This document shows positions 51,832-63,556 of a DNA stretch of 64,000 bases, piece after piece. The DNA lies in assembly GCF_003286085.1 (NCBI RefSeq), contig NW_020825289.1, forward strand, positions 744,001-808,000, in the 5' to 3' direction. Both the position numbers and the translations under genes were made by a program. The stretch comes from Drosophila persimilis. Its lineage: Eukaryota > Arthropoda > Insecta > Diptera > Drosophilidae. The stretch's first letter is position 1, and every line of letters begins with the position of its first letter. The notes beneath the pieces were generated by a model, which ran no database searches, was not told the origin of the DNA, and saw only the letters and a program-made list of their open reading frames with translations.

Positions 51832-52753
51832 GAGCACTATCGTAAGACGACTCAGGTACTATCATCAGGTCGGTTCGAAGTAAGGCTCCCGTTTAAATCA
51901 GATCCAAATTGTTTAGGCAACTCCTTTGAGGTTGCGAAACGGCGGTTTTTGTCGCTTGAAAGACGATTGCATCGTGACCCTGAGTTGAAGAAAATGAACT
52001 TGAAATTAATGGTCCTTAGGTCATATGTCTCCTACTGACAATACGATTCCTTCTACTCCACACTACGTAATCCCTCATCAGTGTGTTCTGAGGCCCCAAA
52101 GTACGTCTACCAAGCTCCGAGTCGTGTTCGATGCTTCGTCCAAGACGTCCTCACAGGTGGCCTTAAATGACATTCTGATGGTGGGACCTACTATTCAAGA
52201 GGAATTATACTCGACACTGCTCCGTTTCCGTCTGCACAGGTTTGCCCTGACTGCTGATGTTAAAAAGATGTATCGCCAAGTGATGGTGAACGAAGCGGAT
52301 CGGCAGTTTCAGCTCATAGTGTGGAGAAGAGACCCATCTGAATCCTTGAGATTATACAAGCTCAACACTGTAACCTATGGGACTGGACCAGCCCCATTCT
52401 TAGCTATCCGGTGTTTGAAAAGGTTGAGTGAGTCTGCGAAGCTCTCATTCCCTAGAGCTGCTAACGTTATTGGGACCGACTTTTACGTCGATGACTTGTT
52501 GACTGGTGCTGCATGCGTAGAGGAGCTAAGGGCATTTAAGTCCGAAGTGTCTCAGGTTCTTCAGACCGCAGAGTTTGAGTTGACTAAGTGGTTTTCAAAC
52601 TCACCCGAGATCACCGCATCTGAGAGCACAGCCAAACCCATAACAATCTCGGATTCAGAGTCGACAAAGGCGTTAGGAATCTCATGGTTACCTACTGACG
52701 ATGCCTTTAAGTTCAAAATTGACAATTCAGTTATGGGTCTCAAAGTTGTTTGA
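51832..52753 (+). pseudogene. Reverse transcriptase, array unit 2
   Basis: KLRVVFDASSKT, LTADVKKMYRQVMVNEADRQF (first catalytic Asp), TVTYGTGPAPFLAIR and TDFYVDDLLTG are all readable. Between 51990 and 52020 the block corresponding to MYLEFMEEYLSLGH in unit 3 is scrambled and about 14 bp shorter, shifting the frame. Stop at TGA 52751-52753, where 10 bp are missing in the connection. Confidence 0.88.
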
Positions 52754-53430
52754 CCCCCTTGGTTTATTAAGTCCTATCGTTATAAAAGGCAAGATCCTAT
52801 TGCAGGAGCTTTGGCTTAACAAACTAGATTGGGATGAGTCGATTCCGCTGCATTTGGAAACAGCGTGGAATAAGTTGAAAAATACACTATCTCAATTGGA
52901 AGACATATCCATATCTCGGTTTGTGTATTCCGATCCGATGTCACCGGTTCAAATACATGCCTTTGCTGACGCCTCCATGAGAGCTTATGGAGCGTGCGTC
53001 TATATACGTAGCAGAACTGCAGAAGGTTTACAAATATCATTGTTGACTTCGAAATCCAAAGTAGCGCCGCTCAAGACCAAAACGCTCCCAAGGCTTGATT
53101 TATGTGCCGCTCACCTTCTCGCAGATCTCTGTCACAGAATCAAGCCCCTATTAAACGTGCCCATTGAACGAGTCGTTTATAAGTCGGATTCAGAGGTAAC
53201 TCTTCATTGGATCCGGTCTCATCTGTCGACTTTCGTTTCAAATAGAGTGGCTGAGATTCAAGAGTGGTCAGATGATGCTACGTGGCGGCATGCACCCACG
53301 AAACAGAACCCAGCAGATATTGTCTCAAGAGGTTATGACGTCGACGAAATCGTTCAGTCAATTTTGGTTCGAAGGACCATCATTTCTGAAAGAGGAAGAA
53401 GAAAACTGGCTCAAGAACGCTCATTTTGAA
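52701..53430 (+). pseudogene. RNase H, array unit 2
   Basis: KLFDPLGLLSPIVIKGKILLQ, IHAFADASMRAYGACVY, KSDSEVTLHWIRSH and NPADIVSRG, almost identical to unit 1. Frame shifts at both ends separate it from RT and integrase. Confidence 0.88.
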
Positions 53431-54737
53431 CACTCCGATGATCTTCAGCTGGAAAAGAGGAAGACTGCGGTCGGGCTGACCGCGGCTGTGCGAAGTTCGG
53501 AGCTGTTAGATGTCATCGAGGGATTCTCGTCACACCTCAAACTGCTTAGAGTGTTCGTGTATGTGTTCCGCTTTATAAGAAAATGTAAAGACCCAAGCCT
53601 AAATTTCGAAAAAACTATCTCACCGACCGAATACAATGAAGCCTTTTATAAAATTGTCGAAATCGTCCAGCATCACGAGTATCAAGGAGAAATCGAAAAG
53701 GTTAGGAAAAGATCTACAATTGGTCCTAGTCTTCAGCGGTTGAACCCATTCATCCATGAAGACACAGGGACTAGGTGCAACTTTTCGTTGTTGCGAATGG
53801 GGGGGGCGACTAGCCAAAGCTCCTATATCATACGATGCCGGTCGGTCTACGAGCACTTGTGAGCATCCTTCGACAGAGCGTGTGGATAGTGAACGCTCAG
53901 GAGGTCTGCCGTCAGACAGTTCGATCGTGTATGCGCTGTTTTAAATGCAAGCCTCGATTGCTGACGCAACTCATGGAGAATTTACCCGCAGATCGACTCC
54001 GTGCTCTCCGCCCATTTTCAATTTGCGGCGTTGATTTTTGTGGACCAGTGCACACGACATTGAAAATTCGCGGAAGGCCCCCATACAAGTCATACATTGC
54101 GTTTTTTGTTTGTTTTGCGTCCAAGGCGGTTCACCTAGAAATAGTTTCCGATCTAACCACTGACTGTTTTTTGTTGGCTTTCCAAAGGTTCGTCGGGCGC
54201 CGAGGATATCCCCAAGCCGTTCATTGCGACAACGGGACGAACTTCGTCGGAGCGAGCCGCCATCTCAGCGCTCTGCGGATCAGGTTCAAGGAGCAGGGAG
54301 ACACAATTCGCGATTTCGCGTCAAAAAACGGATGCGAATTTGCGTTCATACCGCCGCGAGCTCCTCACATGGGAGGGCTATGGGAGGCAGGTGTAAAAAC
54401 TGCCAAGAGCCTACTCCTACGGGCGGTAGGCAGCGCGCTCCTAACCACCGAAGAGCTAGCCACAGTCCTCGTCGGCATCGAGGCCATAATGAACTCGAGG
54501 CCGCTGGGAGCCATCAGCCAAGATCCAAGCGACGGCGAGGCCCTAACACCCGGGCACCTGCTGACAGGCGGGTCGCTCATCGCCCCCCCAGCACTGCGGA
54601 CTCCGGACCAGGAGAGTCTCAGTGGCTTGCGGCGATGGCGACTTGTCACGTCAGTCAGGCAAGCGTTTTGGCAGCGATGTTCTCGCGAATATGTCCTGGG
54701 GCTGCAAATTCGGGGCAAATGGCACCAGCGGCAACCG
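53272..54737 (+). pseudogene. Integrase, array unit 2, C-terminus replaced by env
   Basis: Connection and N-terminal part to about 53838, where about 91 bp present in units 1 and 3 (KFPLLLTKRSQFVRSYIRHL) are deleted. The core is GVDFCGP, HCDNGTNF, MGGLWEAGVK. The frame ends at GKWHQRQP (54737), where antisense errantivirus sequence begins, so the final 70 codons are missing. All three catalytic acids are intact. Confidence 0.88.
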
Positions 54738-56181
54738 ATGCATAAACATAATGTGTATGGGATGTGGGGAATTATGGATATGTCACTCCCCCAACGTTTG
54801 TTATTAGCCTGTCCCTAGGCGATTACCCCCGGGTATAGTGACGGGGTGTCAAGTGCGGTGGCTGAGGTTGGTTCCTCTTCTGCTTCTATTATAGGGTTAA
54901 TACATTTAACCGTGACTCTTTTAGAAGTTTTCTTAAATTTAACAGCTACATAACTTAGTAGTACTAATATAATTATGACAAATGAAATTAGTAGACTTAT
55001 TTGTAATAGGTTACTATATTTGGTGTATTGCATAATTATTTCATTAGTTTGGACATACGTGGTTTTATTTTAGTTATGTTGTTGTTGACATAAACATTCT
55101 GGGCAAAATCTAACATTGTGTTTGATATTGTAAATTCATTTAATTGGATTGAACAGTTGTAGATTTTTATAATGGTATTTCCTTCCGCTATGATTTCTTG
55201 GTTTACACAATTCTGATTTAGCGTTGTTTTTGGAAGATTCCACGTGATTAGTATATTGGGTTGAATAAAGTTTATTTGAAAGTTTTGGAATATGGACATT
55301 TTGTGGGAGTTTGCATTAAAATTCCTTTTATACAATTGTCATTGGTTTTCAATCTAGTTTCTTTAACAAATACTTCTTCATTTTTTATGTAGTACTTGTC
55401 GTATGTCATATCTGTTAACATGCTATTTAATTCGTCTGGATACAGAACGATTTTATAGATTGGTACTTTTGTAATGTCTTTGGGAATGTTGGAAATTATT
55501 AGAATTTCGTTGGTATCGGATTTTAGCCATGTGGAGGTTTTTATATTTAGTATTTTCTCAGAATTTATTTGTTCTTGTCTTGTTTTAATAATTTTGGATT
55601 AAATATACCGAGCCTAGTTAATTGCATACCTAGTTCTATATCTTCGATATATTCTGTGAAATGTTGTAGATTGAATATCAAAATTTCTATTTGTTGATTC
55701 CTGCCTTTTTCTTCATTTAGTTTGTTTATAACGTTAATTCCGCTATTAACTGCATCTATTACCAAATTTAGTTCATTCATTTGAATGCTATGGCTGGCTA
55801 AATTTTCTATTTTTTGTTCCAAATCGACTTTATCTTCCTGATCTAGTGTTCCAAAGAGATATTTGTAGGCTGTTCCTACTATATTGATTAGGCCTCTTTT
55901 ATTTCTTTTGGTTATTTTTAGCCAGTTCATTTCTCTTTGCAATTTGTCTACTAGATTTTTTATTTGGATTATGTCCTGGAATTTAGTGGCTTGCATTAAC
56001 AAATTTTGGTATAGTTCTTCGGTTTTAGTTACATTAACAGTTAGATAATGGTATTCGTAATTGATAGGTAAGTTAATCGATCCAGTTTTGAATATCATAT
56101 ATCCGTTTTGGGATTTTAAAGGATTTATTTCTATGTTTTGGCCCTGTGCCATTACGATGGTAATTATGAAGAAGATGATGT
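54738..56181 (-). mobile_element. Errantivirus env and 3' LTR start, antisense inside BEL unit 2
   Basis: 1444 bp of gypsy-type (errantivirus) sequence, opposite in orientation to the host BEL element. On the minus strand it runs from env through a G-rich PPT (CGTTGGGGG) into AGTGACATATCC, the way 17.6/297-type LTRs start, and breaks off about 50 bp into that LTR. It replaces about 220 bp covering the integrase C-terminus and the sequence before the LTR. Junctions and length equal those at 62085-63528, so one capture was followed by duplication. Confidence 0.88.
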
Positions 56182-56206
56182 TGCGTGACCTTCCATCCAT
56201 GGCCAC
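54815..56206 (-). pseudogene. Errantivirus env, broken
   Basis: Env of the gypsy/baculovirus-F family. 56206-55565 has a hydrophobic N-terminus (IIFFIITIVMA; its first few codons are BEL sequence), a receptor-binding-subunit region, a furin-type site RNKR at residues 101-104 and the hydrophobic GLINIVG segment that follows it in this family. Then come several stops and shifts (55340-55565), a readable piece at 55335-55036, and a last piece (55033-54815) with a membrane segment (ISLLISFVIIILVLLSYVAV) and short tail. Membrane fusion is the family function. This copy has no intact frame and no promoter of its own. Confidence 0.85.
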
Positions 56207-56207
56207 A

Positions 56208-56489
56208 ATTATTAGTTATTGATCTGAATTATGAAGTCTAGTGTAAGTTAGGCTAGGGCAAAGCGGGAGCGCAATAAAAGCTCGCTCTCTCGCTCTTGGC
56301 GAATTCGCCCCGCTTTGCCACCGTAGGATAGCTAGAGTAAGAGATTTGAATTGTGAAGAAAATATAGTTGTTCGCCAACCTTGAAATATATCGAGCGTAT
56401 CAATTTTTTCGCCCCGCCAAATAAATAATTTAAATTACAGCCACCCAAAGTTTTCGGTAACTGATTAGAAAAACTCTTCTAATTTTTCA
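56208..56489 (+). repeat. LTR shared by array units 2 and 3
   Basis: Near-identical to 48145-48426. The bases just before it read GGCCACAA instead of GGCGGGGA, so the purine-rich tract before the LTR is lost on the env-bearing side. Confidence 0.78.
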
Positions 56490-57522
56490 TGGCGCCCCCG
56501 GGTGGACTGTAAAGTGAATTATAGGCAACAAAAAACAAGTGACAGTGACACAAGAAATTGCAGTATACATATGCAAACATATTCGTTGCCCGCGTCGTGT
56601 GTGTGTGCAATCGGCAATCAATTTTTTTGTAAAATATCATCGCGTCGGTCGCGCAAACAATAATTTTTTATGCAAATTCTGCTACCGCCGAGGGATGCCC
56701 TGCGAAAAAGACAGGAAAGTAGCAGTTGGATTCAAAGATCCAAAAGAGGAATCAGAGGTATTTGTGCAGAAAATTGAAGGCTGAGCAAAAGACATTCAGA
56801 TCTCTCTTTGAGGTGTCGTGTGCTGAAAACATTGCACATCGCCTTCAATTCTAGGCACAGACGTATGATACATACATATATAGTAGAGCTTGATTGCATG
56901 CATTTTGTTAGTAATTGCATAAATATAACTAAAAACATAAATACATACATATGTACATATCGACACAAACAGACATACATACATATGTGAACCGCTATTT
57001 GGACGCAACAGTTATATGTACATACATACATACATCTTTCGTTTACTGCAATCACTGTCGCCCCCCACCCCCCATTTTATTTTGTTCTACCTTTCTCGTC
57101 GTTAGAACCTCACAAAGTTTGTTCGTTCGTTCACCCAAGCCACGGCGTATAGAAAATATCCACACATCCATACAAGCAGCAGCACCGGTGCATTATTTCG
57201 TTTTCGCTTCTCCACTGCTGCTTGCGTTGTATTTGTTGGGAGAATTTTCGTTGCCGCTCTTGAGCTTAACGGTGCGTCAAGTGACGCGCTACCCTGTATC
57301 TAACGGGTATATTGTTTTCGGCTGTTACTTGCCAAGTGACGCGCTACCCTGTATCTAACGGGTATATTGTTTTCGGCTGTTACTTGCAACAACTCTTTCC
57401 CTTGATACCTCGTGCCTCGACATTCAATTAAAATTCGTTTTCGATTATCGTTCTCGTTCAAAAATTTAAAATTAAAAAAAAAAAAAAAAAATAATAAATA
57501 AATAAATAAAAACACAACCATT
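56490..57522 (+). other. PBS and long 5' UTR, array unit 3
   Basis: Same layout as 48427-49405: PBS TGGCGCCCCCGGG, upstream ORF (MPCEKDRKVAVGFKDPKEES, 56695-56784, also open upstream to 56539), C-tract, 55-bp tandem repeat (57277-57388) and A-run. Small indels separate it from unit 2, mainly ACATACAT repeats (56940-57030). Confidence 0.75.
57277..57388. repeat. 55-bp tandem direct repeat in BEL 5' UTR, unit 3
   Basis: Same duplication as 49124-49233. Confidence 0.85.
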
Positions 57523-58245
57523 ATGGCAGAAAAAAGTAAACCCACTCTTGAAGACTTAAAGATTAAGCTCAAAAGTAGAGTAAAAAGCATTCGCCGCTTA
57601 GAGGATCGATTAGATCGAGGGTCGATTCCTTTGCAATTACCGGAATTACAATGTAGATTAGATTGTTTGAATGCTTCAATTGAAAAGGCTAATCATTTGC
57701 AGGAGCAAATCGAGGACATAACAGGTGATGATGCATATGCAGCCGAGTTGGAAGAGCTGATAATTGTCACCAAAGGAAAGATAATGTCGCTTATCGCCGC
57801 CTTTGATGCAGCAAGCGAGACGAAGCCAGTGTCTTCTTCAGCCCCAACTCATGCTAGACTTCCGAAATTGGCATTACCCAAATTTAGTGGTAAACACTCG
57901 GAATTCAAAAATTTCATTAGCCTTTTTGAAAGACTAGTCCATAGCGACAACAGCATACCGGTGATCGAAAAATTTAATCATTTGATTTCGTGCCTCTCTG
58001 ATGAAGCATTAGGAACAATAAAGGCGTTCCAAGTCACCGAGGCAAATTATGAAAAGGCCATGGCTGGCCTAAAACGAGTGTATGACAACGATTATTTGAT
58101 TTTCACGAATAATATTTCCACATTGTTCAATCTGCCGAGAATGTCGCATCAATCTGCATCATCTCTAAGAACTCTAATCGATACTGTTTCGTCGATTTAC
58201 GGATCGTTACTGTCGATCGGAGATGATTGAAAAATTTCGAATGCA
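57523..58245 (+). pseudogene. Gag, array unit 3
   Basis: Intact start MAEKSKPTLEDLKIKLKSR with a helical N-terminus (LEDRLDRGSIPLQLPELQ) that unit 2 has lost, then DUF1759 (LPKLALPKFSGKHSEFKNFI, IEKFNHLISCLSDEAL, YEKAMAGLKRVYDND, LFNLPRMSHQSA). AGA has become TGA at 58228-58230; the frame otherwise continues. Gag would assemble the particle. Confidence 0.9.
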
Positions 58246-60039
58246 ATGCTCATTCATCTCGTTTTAAACAGAGTCGACCCAGTGACGAAACAAAAGTGGG
58301 ATGAACAGCTTACTTATGAGAAGTTGCCGAATCGTCGATACCAGCATCTGTCTGCTGAAGAATCGACCAAGCCAAGGCAAGAGAGTCCTTCTCCTCCATC
58401 AAATCAGAATCAACCTTCCACGTCACATGTTTTGGACAGGGTAATTCTGGCTACGTCGATCGTAAGCGTCCGAACTAAGAGCGGTGAACACATTCTGGCC
58501 AGAGTTCTGCTCGACTCTGGATCACAAACAAATTTCATTACCGAGGACTTCGCTAATCGCTTACAGATCCGTAGAGAGGAGTCCTGTATTAACTTGCTTG
58601 GAATTGGTGAATCTAATTCTCAAGTAAAGGATAAAATACACACAGTGGCGAAGTCGCGAATAAATGGTAGTGAGTTCTCCTTTGATTTTTGGATCCTGAA
58701 ATCAATTTCAGGTTATCACCCTGACCAGTCAGTGAATGTGACTGACTGGCGAATCCCAGAGAACCTACTACTGGCAGACCCTTATTTCTACAAGCCACAA
58801 AGAATAGATATGTTAATTGGAGCAGAATCGTTCTTTGAATTATTAGCTGTTGGTCAAATTAAACAAGGTCCTGACTTTCCAACTCTTCAGAAAACCCTTC
58901 TTGGTTGGGCTGTGTCGGGAAAATATGTTTCCAGGAGTTCTGCTCCTCAAATTACAAACAGTTTGAGTTGCAGTGAAGAGTTGCTAGTATCCATCGATAG
59001 GACCTTGAAAAAGTTTTGGTCACTGGAAGAAATGCCATCTACCAAGAAAATTGCCACACCTGAGCACAAGCTATGTGAAGAACACTATCGTAAGACGACT
59101 CAGGTACTATCATCAGGTCGGTTCGAAGTAAGGCTCCCGTTTAAATCAGATCCAAATTGTTTAGGCAACTCCTTTGAGGTTGCGAAACGGCGGTTTTTGT
59201 CGCTTGAAAGACGATTGCATCGTGACCCTGAGTTGAAGAAAATGTACTTGGAATTCATGGAAGAGTACCTCTCCTTAGGTCATATGTCTCCTACTGACAA
59301 TACGATTCCTTCTACTCCACACTACGTAATCCCTCATCAGTGTGTTCTGAGGCCCCAAAGTACGTCTACCAAGCTCCGAGTCGTGTTCGATGCTTCGTCC
59401 AAGACGTCCTCACAGGTGGCCTTAAATGATATTCTGATGGTGGGACCTACCATTCAAGAGGAATTATACTCGACACTGCTCCGTTTCCGTCTGCACAGGT
59501 TTGCCCTGACTGCTGATGTTAAAAAGATGTATCGCCAAGTGATGGTGAACGAAGCGGATCGGCAGTTTCAGCTCATAGTGTGGAGAAGAGACCCATCTGA
59601 ATCCTTGAGATTATACAAGCTCAACACTGTAACCTATGGGACTGGACCAGCCCCATTCTTAGCTATCCGGTGTTTGAAAAGGTTGAGTGAGTCTGCGAAG
59701 CTCTCATTCCCTAGAGCTGCTAACGTTATTGGGACCGACTTTTACGTCGATGACTTGTTGACTGGTGCTGCATGCGTAGAGGAGCTAAGGGCATTTAAGT
59801 CCGAAGTGTCTCAGGTTCTTCAGACCGCAGAGTTTGAGTTGACTAAGTGGTTTTCAAACTCACCCGAGATCACCGCATCTGAGAGCACAGCCAAACCCAT
59901 AACAATCTCGGATTCAGAGTCGACAAAAGCGTTAGGAATCTCATGGTTACCTACTGACGATGCCTTTAAGTTCAAAATTGACAATTCAGTTATGGGTCTC
60001 CGAGCGACTCAAAGTTGTTTGACCCCCTTGGTTTATTAA
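58246..60039 (+). pseudogene. Gag end, protease and reverse transcriptase, array unit 3
   Basis: 597 open codons. LTYEKLPNRRYQHLSAEES follows DUF1759, but the zinc knuckles expected here are deleted. Protease: LLDSGSQTNFITEDF (near 58507-58550), DMLIGAESFFELL, TLLGWAVSG. RT: QCVLRPQSTSTKLRVVFDAS, FALTADVKKMYRQV, TVTYGTGPAPFLAIR, TDFYVDDLLTG (59737-59770), TKALGISWLP. The frame fails at about 60000 just before FDPLGLL. It is the longest open pol piece in the array. Confidence 0.9.
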
Positions 60040-60698
60040 GTCCTATCGTTATAAAAGGCAAGATCCTATTGCAGGAGCTTTGGCTTAACAAACTCGATTG
60101 GGATGAGTCGATTCCGCTGCATTTGGAAACAGCGTGGAATAAGTTGAAAAATACACTATCTCAATTGGAAGACATATCCATATCTCGGTTTGTGTATTCC
60201 GATCCGATGTCACCGGTTCAAATACATGCCTTTGCTGACGCCTCCATGAGAGCGTATGGAGCGTGCGTCTATATACGTAGCAGAACTGCAGAAGGTTTAA
60301 AAATATCATTGTTGACTTCGAAATCCAAAGTAGCGCCGCTCAAGACCAAAACGCTCCCAAGGCTTGATTTATGTGCCGCTCACCTTCTCGCAGATCTCTG
60401 TCACAGAATCAAGCCCCTATTAAACGTGCCCATTGAATGAGTCGTTTATAAGTCGGATTCAGAGGTAACTCTTCATTGGATCCGGTCTCATCTGTCGACT
60501 TTCGTTTCAAATAGAGTGGCTGAGATTCAAGAGTGGTCAGATGATGCTACGTGGCGGCATGCACCCACGAAACAGAACCCAGCAGATATTGTCTCAAGAG
60601 GTTGTGACGTCGACGAAATCGTTCAGTCAATTTTGGTTCGAAGGACCATCATTTCTGAAAGAGGAAGAAGAAAACTGGCTCAAGAACGCTCATTTTGA
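60015..60698 (+). pseudogene. RNase H, array unit 3
   Basis: FDPLGLLSPIVIKGK, IHAFADASMRAYGACVY, SKSKVAPLKTKTLPRL, then CGA to TGA at 60438-60440. The rest, with SDSEVTLHWI and NPADIVSRG, continues in the same region. Confidence 0.88.
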
Positions 60699-62084
60699 AC
60701 ACTCCGATGATCTTCAGCTGGAAAAGAGGAAGACTGCGGTCGGGCTGACCGCGGCTGTGCGAAGTTCGGAGCTGTTAGATGTCATCGAGGGATTCTCGTC
60801 ACACCTCAAACTGCTTAGAGTGTTCGTGTATGTGTTCCGCTTTATAAGAAAATGTAAAGACCCAAGCCTAAATTTCGAAAAAACTATCTCACCGACCGAA
60901 TACAATGAAGCCTTTTATAAAATTGTCGAAATCGTCCAGCATCACGAGTATCAAGGAGAAATCGAAAAGGTTAGGAAAAGATCTACAATTGGTCCTAGTC
61001 TTCAGCGGTTGAACCCATTCATCCATGAAGACACAGGGACTAGGTGCAACTTTTCGTTGTTGCGAGTGGGGGGGGGCGACTAGCCAAAGCTCCTATATCA
61101 TACGATGCCAAGTTTCCTCTGCTTTTGACTAAGCGCTCGCAATTCGTGCGAAGCTATATTCGTCATCTGCACCATTCGAATTTTCATGTCGGTCTACGAG
61201 CACTTGTGAGCATCCTTCGACAGAGCGTGTGGATAGTGAACGCTCAGGAGGTCTGCCGTCAGACAGTTCGATCGTGTATGCGCTGTTTTAAATGCAAGCC
61301 TCGATTGCTGACGCAACTCATGGAGAATTTACCCGCAGATCGACTCCGTGCTCTCCGCCCATTTTCAATTTGCGGCGTTGATTTTTGTGGACCAGTGCAC
61401 ACGACATTGAAAATTCGCGGAAGGCCCCCATACAAGTCATACATTGCGTTTTTTGTTTGTTTTGCGTCCAAGGCGGTTCACCTAGAAATAGTTTCCGATC
61501 TAACCACTGACTGTTTTTTGTTGGCTTTCCAAAGGTTCGTCGGGCGCCGAGGATATCCCCAAGCCGTTCATTGCGACAACGGGACGAACTTCGTCGGAGC
61601 GAGCCGCCATCTCAGCGCTCTGCGGATCAGGTTCAAGGAGCAGGGAGACACAATTCGCGATTTCGCGTCAAAAAACGGATGCGAATTTGCGTTCATACCG
61701 CCGCGAGCTCCTCACATGGGAGGGCTATGGGAGGCAGGTGTAAAAACTGCCAAGAGCCTACTCCTACGGGCGGTAGGCAGCGCGCTCCTAACCACCGAAG
61801 AGCTAGCCACAGTCCTCGTCGGCATCGAGGCCATAATGAACTCGAGGCCGCTGGGAGCCATCAGCCAAGATCCAAGCGACGGCGAGGCCCTAACACCCGG
61901 GCACCTGCTGACAGGCGGGTCGCTCATCGCCCCCCCAGCACTGCGGACTCCGGACCAGGAGAGTCTCAGTGGCTTGCGGCGATGGCGACTTGTCACGTCA
62001 GTCAGGCAAGCGTTTTGGCAGCGATGGTCTCGCGAATATGTCCTGGGGCTGCAAATTCGGGGCAAATGGCACCAGCGGCAACCG
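60541..62084 (+). pseudogene. Integrase, array unit 3, C-terminus replaced by env
   Basis: Connection QFWFEGPSFLKEEEENWL to about 61065, frameshift in a G-run (61067-61076, one G longer than in unit 1), then KFPLLLTKRSQFVRSYIRHL, CMRCFKC, GVDFCGP, HCDNGTNF, MGGLWEAGVK and NSRPLGA. It ends at GKWHQRQP (62084), where the antisense env segment starts, exactly as in unit 2. Confidence 0.88.
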
Positions 62085-63528
62085 ATGCATAAACATAATG
62101 TGTATGGGATGTGGGGAATTATGGATATGTCACTCCCCCAACGTTTGTTATTAGCCTGTCCCTAGGCGATTACCCCCGGGTATAGTGACGGGGTGTCAAG
62201 TGCGGTGGCTGAGGTTGGTTCCTCTTCTGCTTCTATTATAGGGTTAATACATTTAACCGTGACTCTTTTAGAAGTTTTCTTAAATTTAACAGCTACATAA
62301 CTTAGTAGTACTAATATAATTATGACAAATGAAATAAGTAGACTTATTTGTAATAGGTTACTATATTTGGTGTATTGCATAATTATTTCATTAGTTTGGA
62401 CATACGTGGTTTTATTTTAGTTATGTTGTTGTTGACATAAACATTCTGGGCAAAATCTAACATTGTGTTTGATATTGTAAATTCATTTAATTGGATTGAA
62501 CAGTTGTAGATTTTTATAATGGTATTTCCTTCCGCTATGATTTCTTGGTTTACACAATTCTGATTTAGCGTTGTTTTTGGAAGATTCCACGTGATTAGTA
62601 TATTGGGTTCAATAAAGTTTATTTGTAAGTTTTGGAATATGGACATTTAGTGGGAGTTTGCATTAAAATTCCTTTTATACAATTGTCATTGGTTTTCAAT
62701 CTAGTTTCTTTAACAAATACTTCTTCATTTTTTATGTAGTACTTGTCGTATGTCATATCTGTTAACATGCTATTTAATTCGTCTGGATACAGAACGATTT
62801 TATAGATTGGTACTTTTGTAATGTCTTTGGGAATGTTGGAAATTATTAGAATTTCGTTGGTATCGGATTTTAGCCATGTGGAGGTTTTTATATTTAGTAT
62901 TTTCTCAGAATTTATTTGTTCTTGTCTTGTTTTAATAATTTTGGATTAAATATACCGAGCCTAGTTAATTGCATACCTAGTTCTATATCTTCGATATATT
63001 CTGTGAAATGTTGTAGATTGAATATCAAAATTTCTATTTGTTGATTCCTGCCTTTTTCTTCATTTAGTTTGTTTATAACGTTAATTCCGCTATTAACTGC
63101 ATCTATTACCAAATTTAGTTCATTCATTTGAATGCTATGGCTGGCTAAATTTTCTATTTTTTGTTCCAAATCGACTTTATCTTCCTGATCTAGTGTTCCA
63201 AAGAGATATTTGTAGGCTGTTCCTACTATATTGATTAGGCCTCTTTTATTTCTTTTGGTTATTTTTAGCCAGTTCATTTCTCTTTGCAATTTGTCTACTA
63301 GATTTTTTATTTGGATTATGTCCTGGAATTTAGTGGCTTGCATTAACAAATTTTGGTATAGTTCTTCGGTTTTAGTTACATTAACAGTTAGATAATGGTA
63401 TTCGTAATTGATAGGTAAGTTAATCGATCCAGTTTTGAATATCATATATCCGTTTTGGGATTTTAAAGGATTTATTTCTATGTTTTGGCCCTGTGCCATT
63501 ACGATGGTAATTATGAAGAAGATGATGT
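62085..63528 (-). mobile_element. Errantivirus env and 3' LTR start, antisense inside BEL unit 3
   Basis: Second copy of the 54738-56181 segment, same length and junctions, with only a few substitutions (for example in the stretch 62610-62650). Confidence 0.88.
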
Positions 63529-63553
63529 TGCGTGACCTTCCATCCATGGCCAC
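62162..63553 (-). pseudogene. Errantivirus env, second copy, broken
   Basis: Same pieces as in unit 2: 63553-62912 with the RNKR site, 62646-62383, and the membrane piece 62380-62162. The shift/stop zone between is the same, so the env was already broken when the segment duplicated. Confidence 0.85.
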
Positions 63554-63556
63554 AAT

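Noticed and set aside
55565-56206. Env as a separate intact gene or a solo provirus
   Set aside because: First codons are BEL sequence, downstream frames are broken, and there is no gag, pol or 5' LTR of an errantivirus nearby.
57300-57590. Minus-strand frame with Phe/Leu-rich, membrane-like stretch
   Set aside because: Produced by the complement of the A-run before gag; low complexity.
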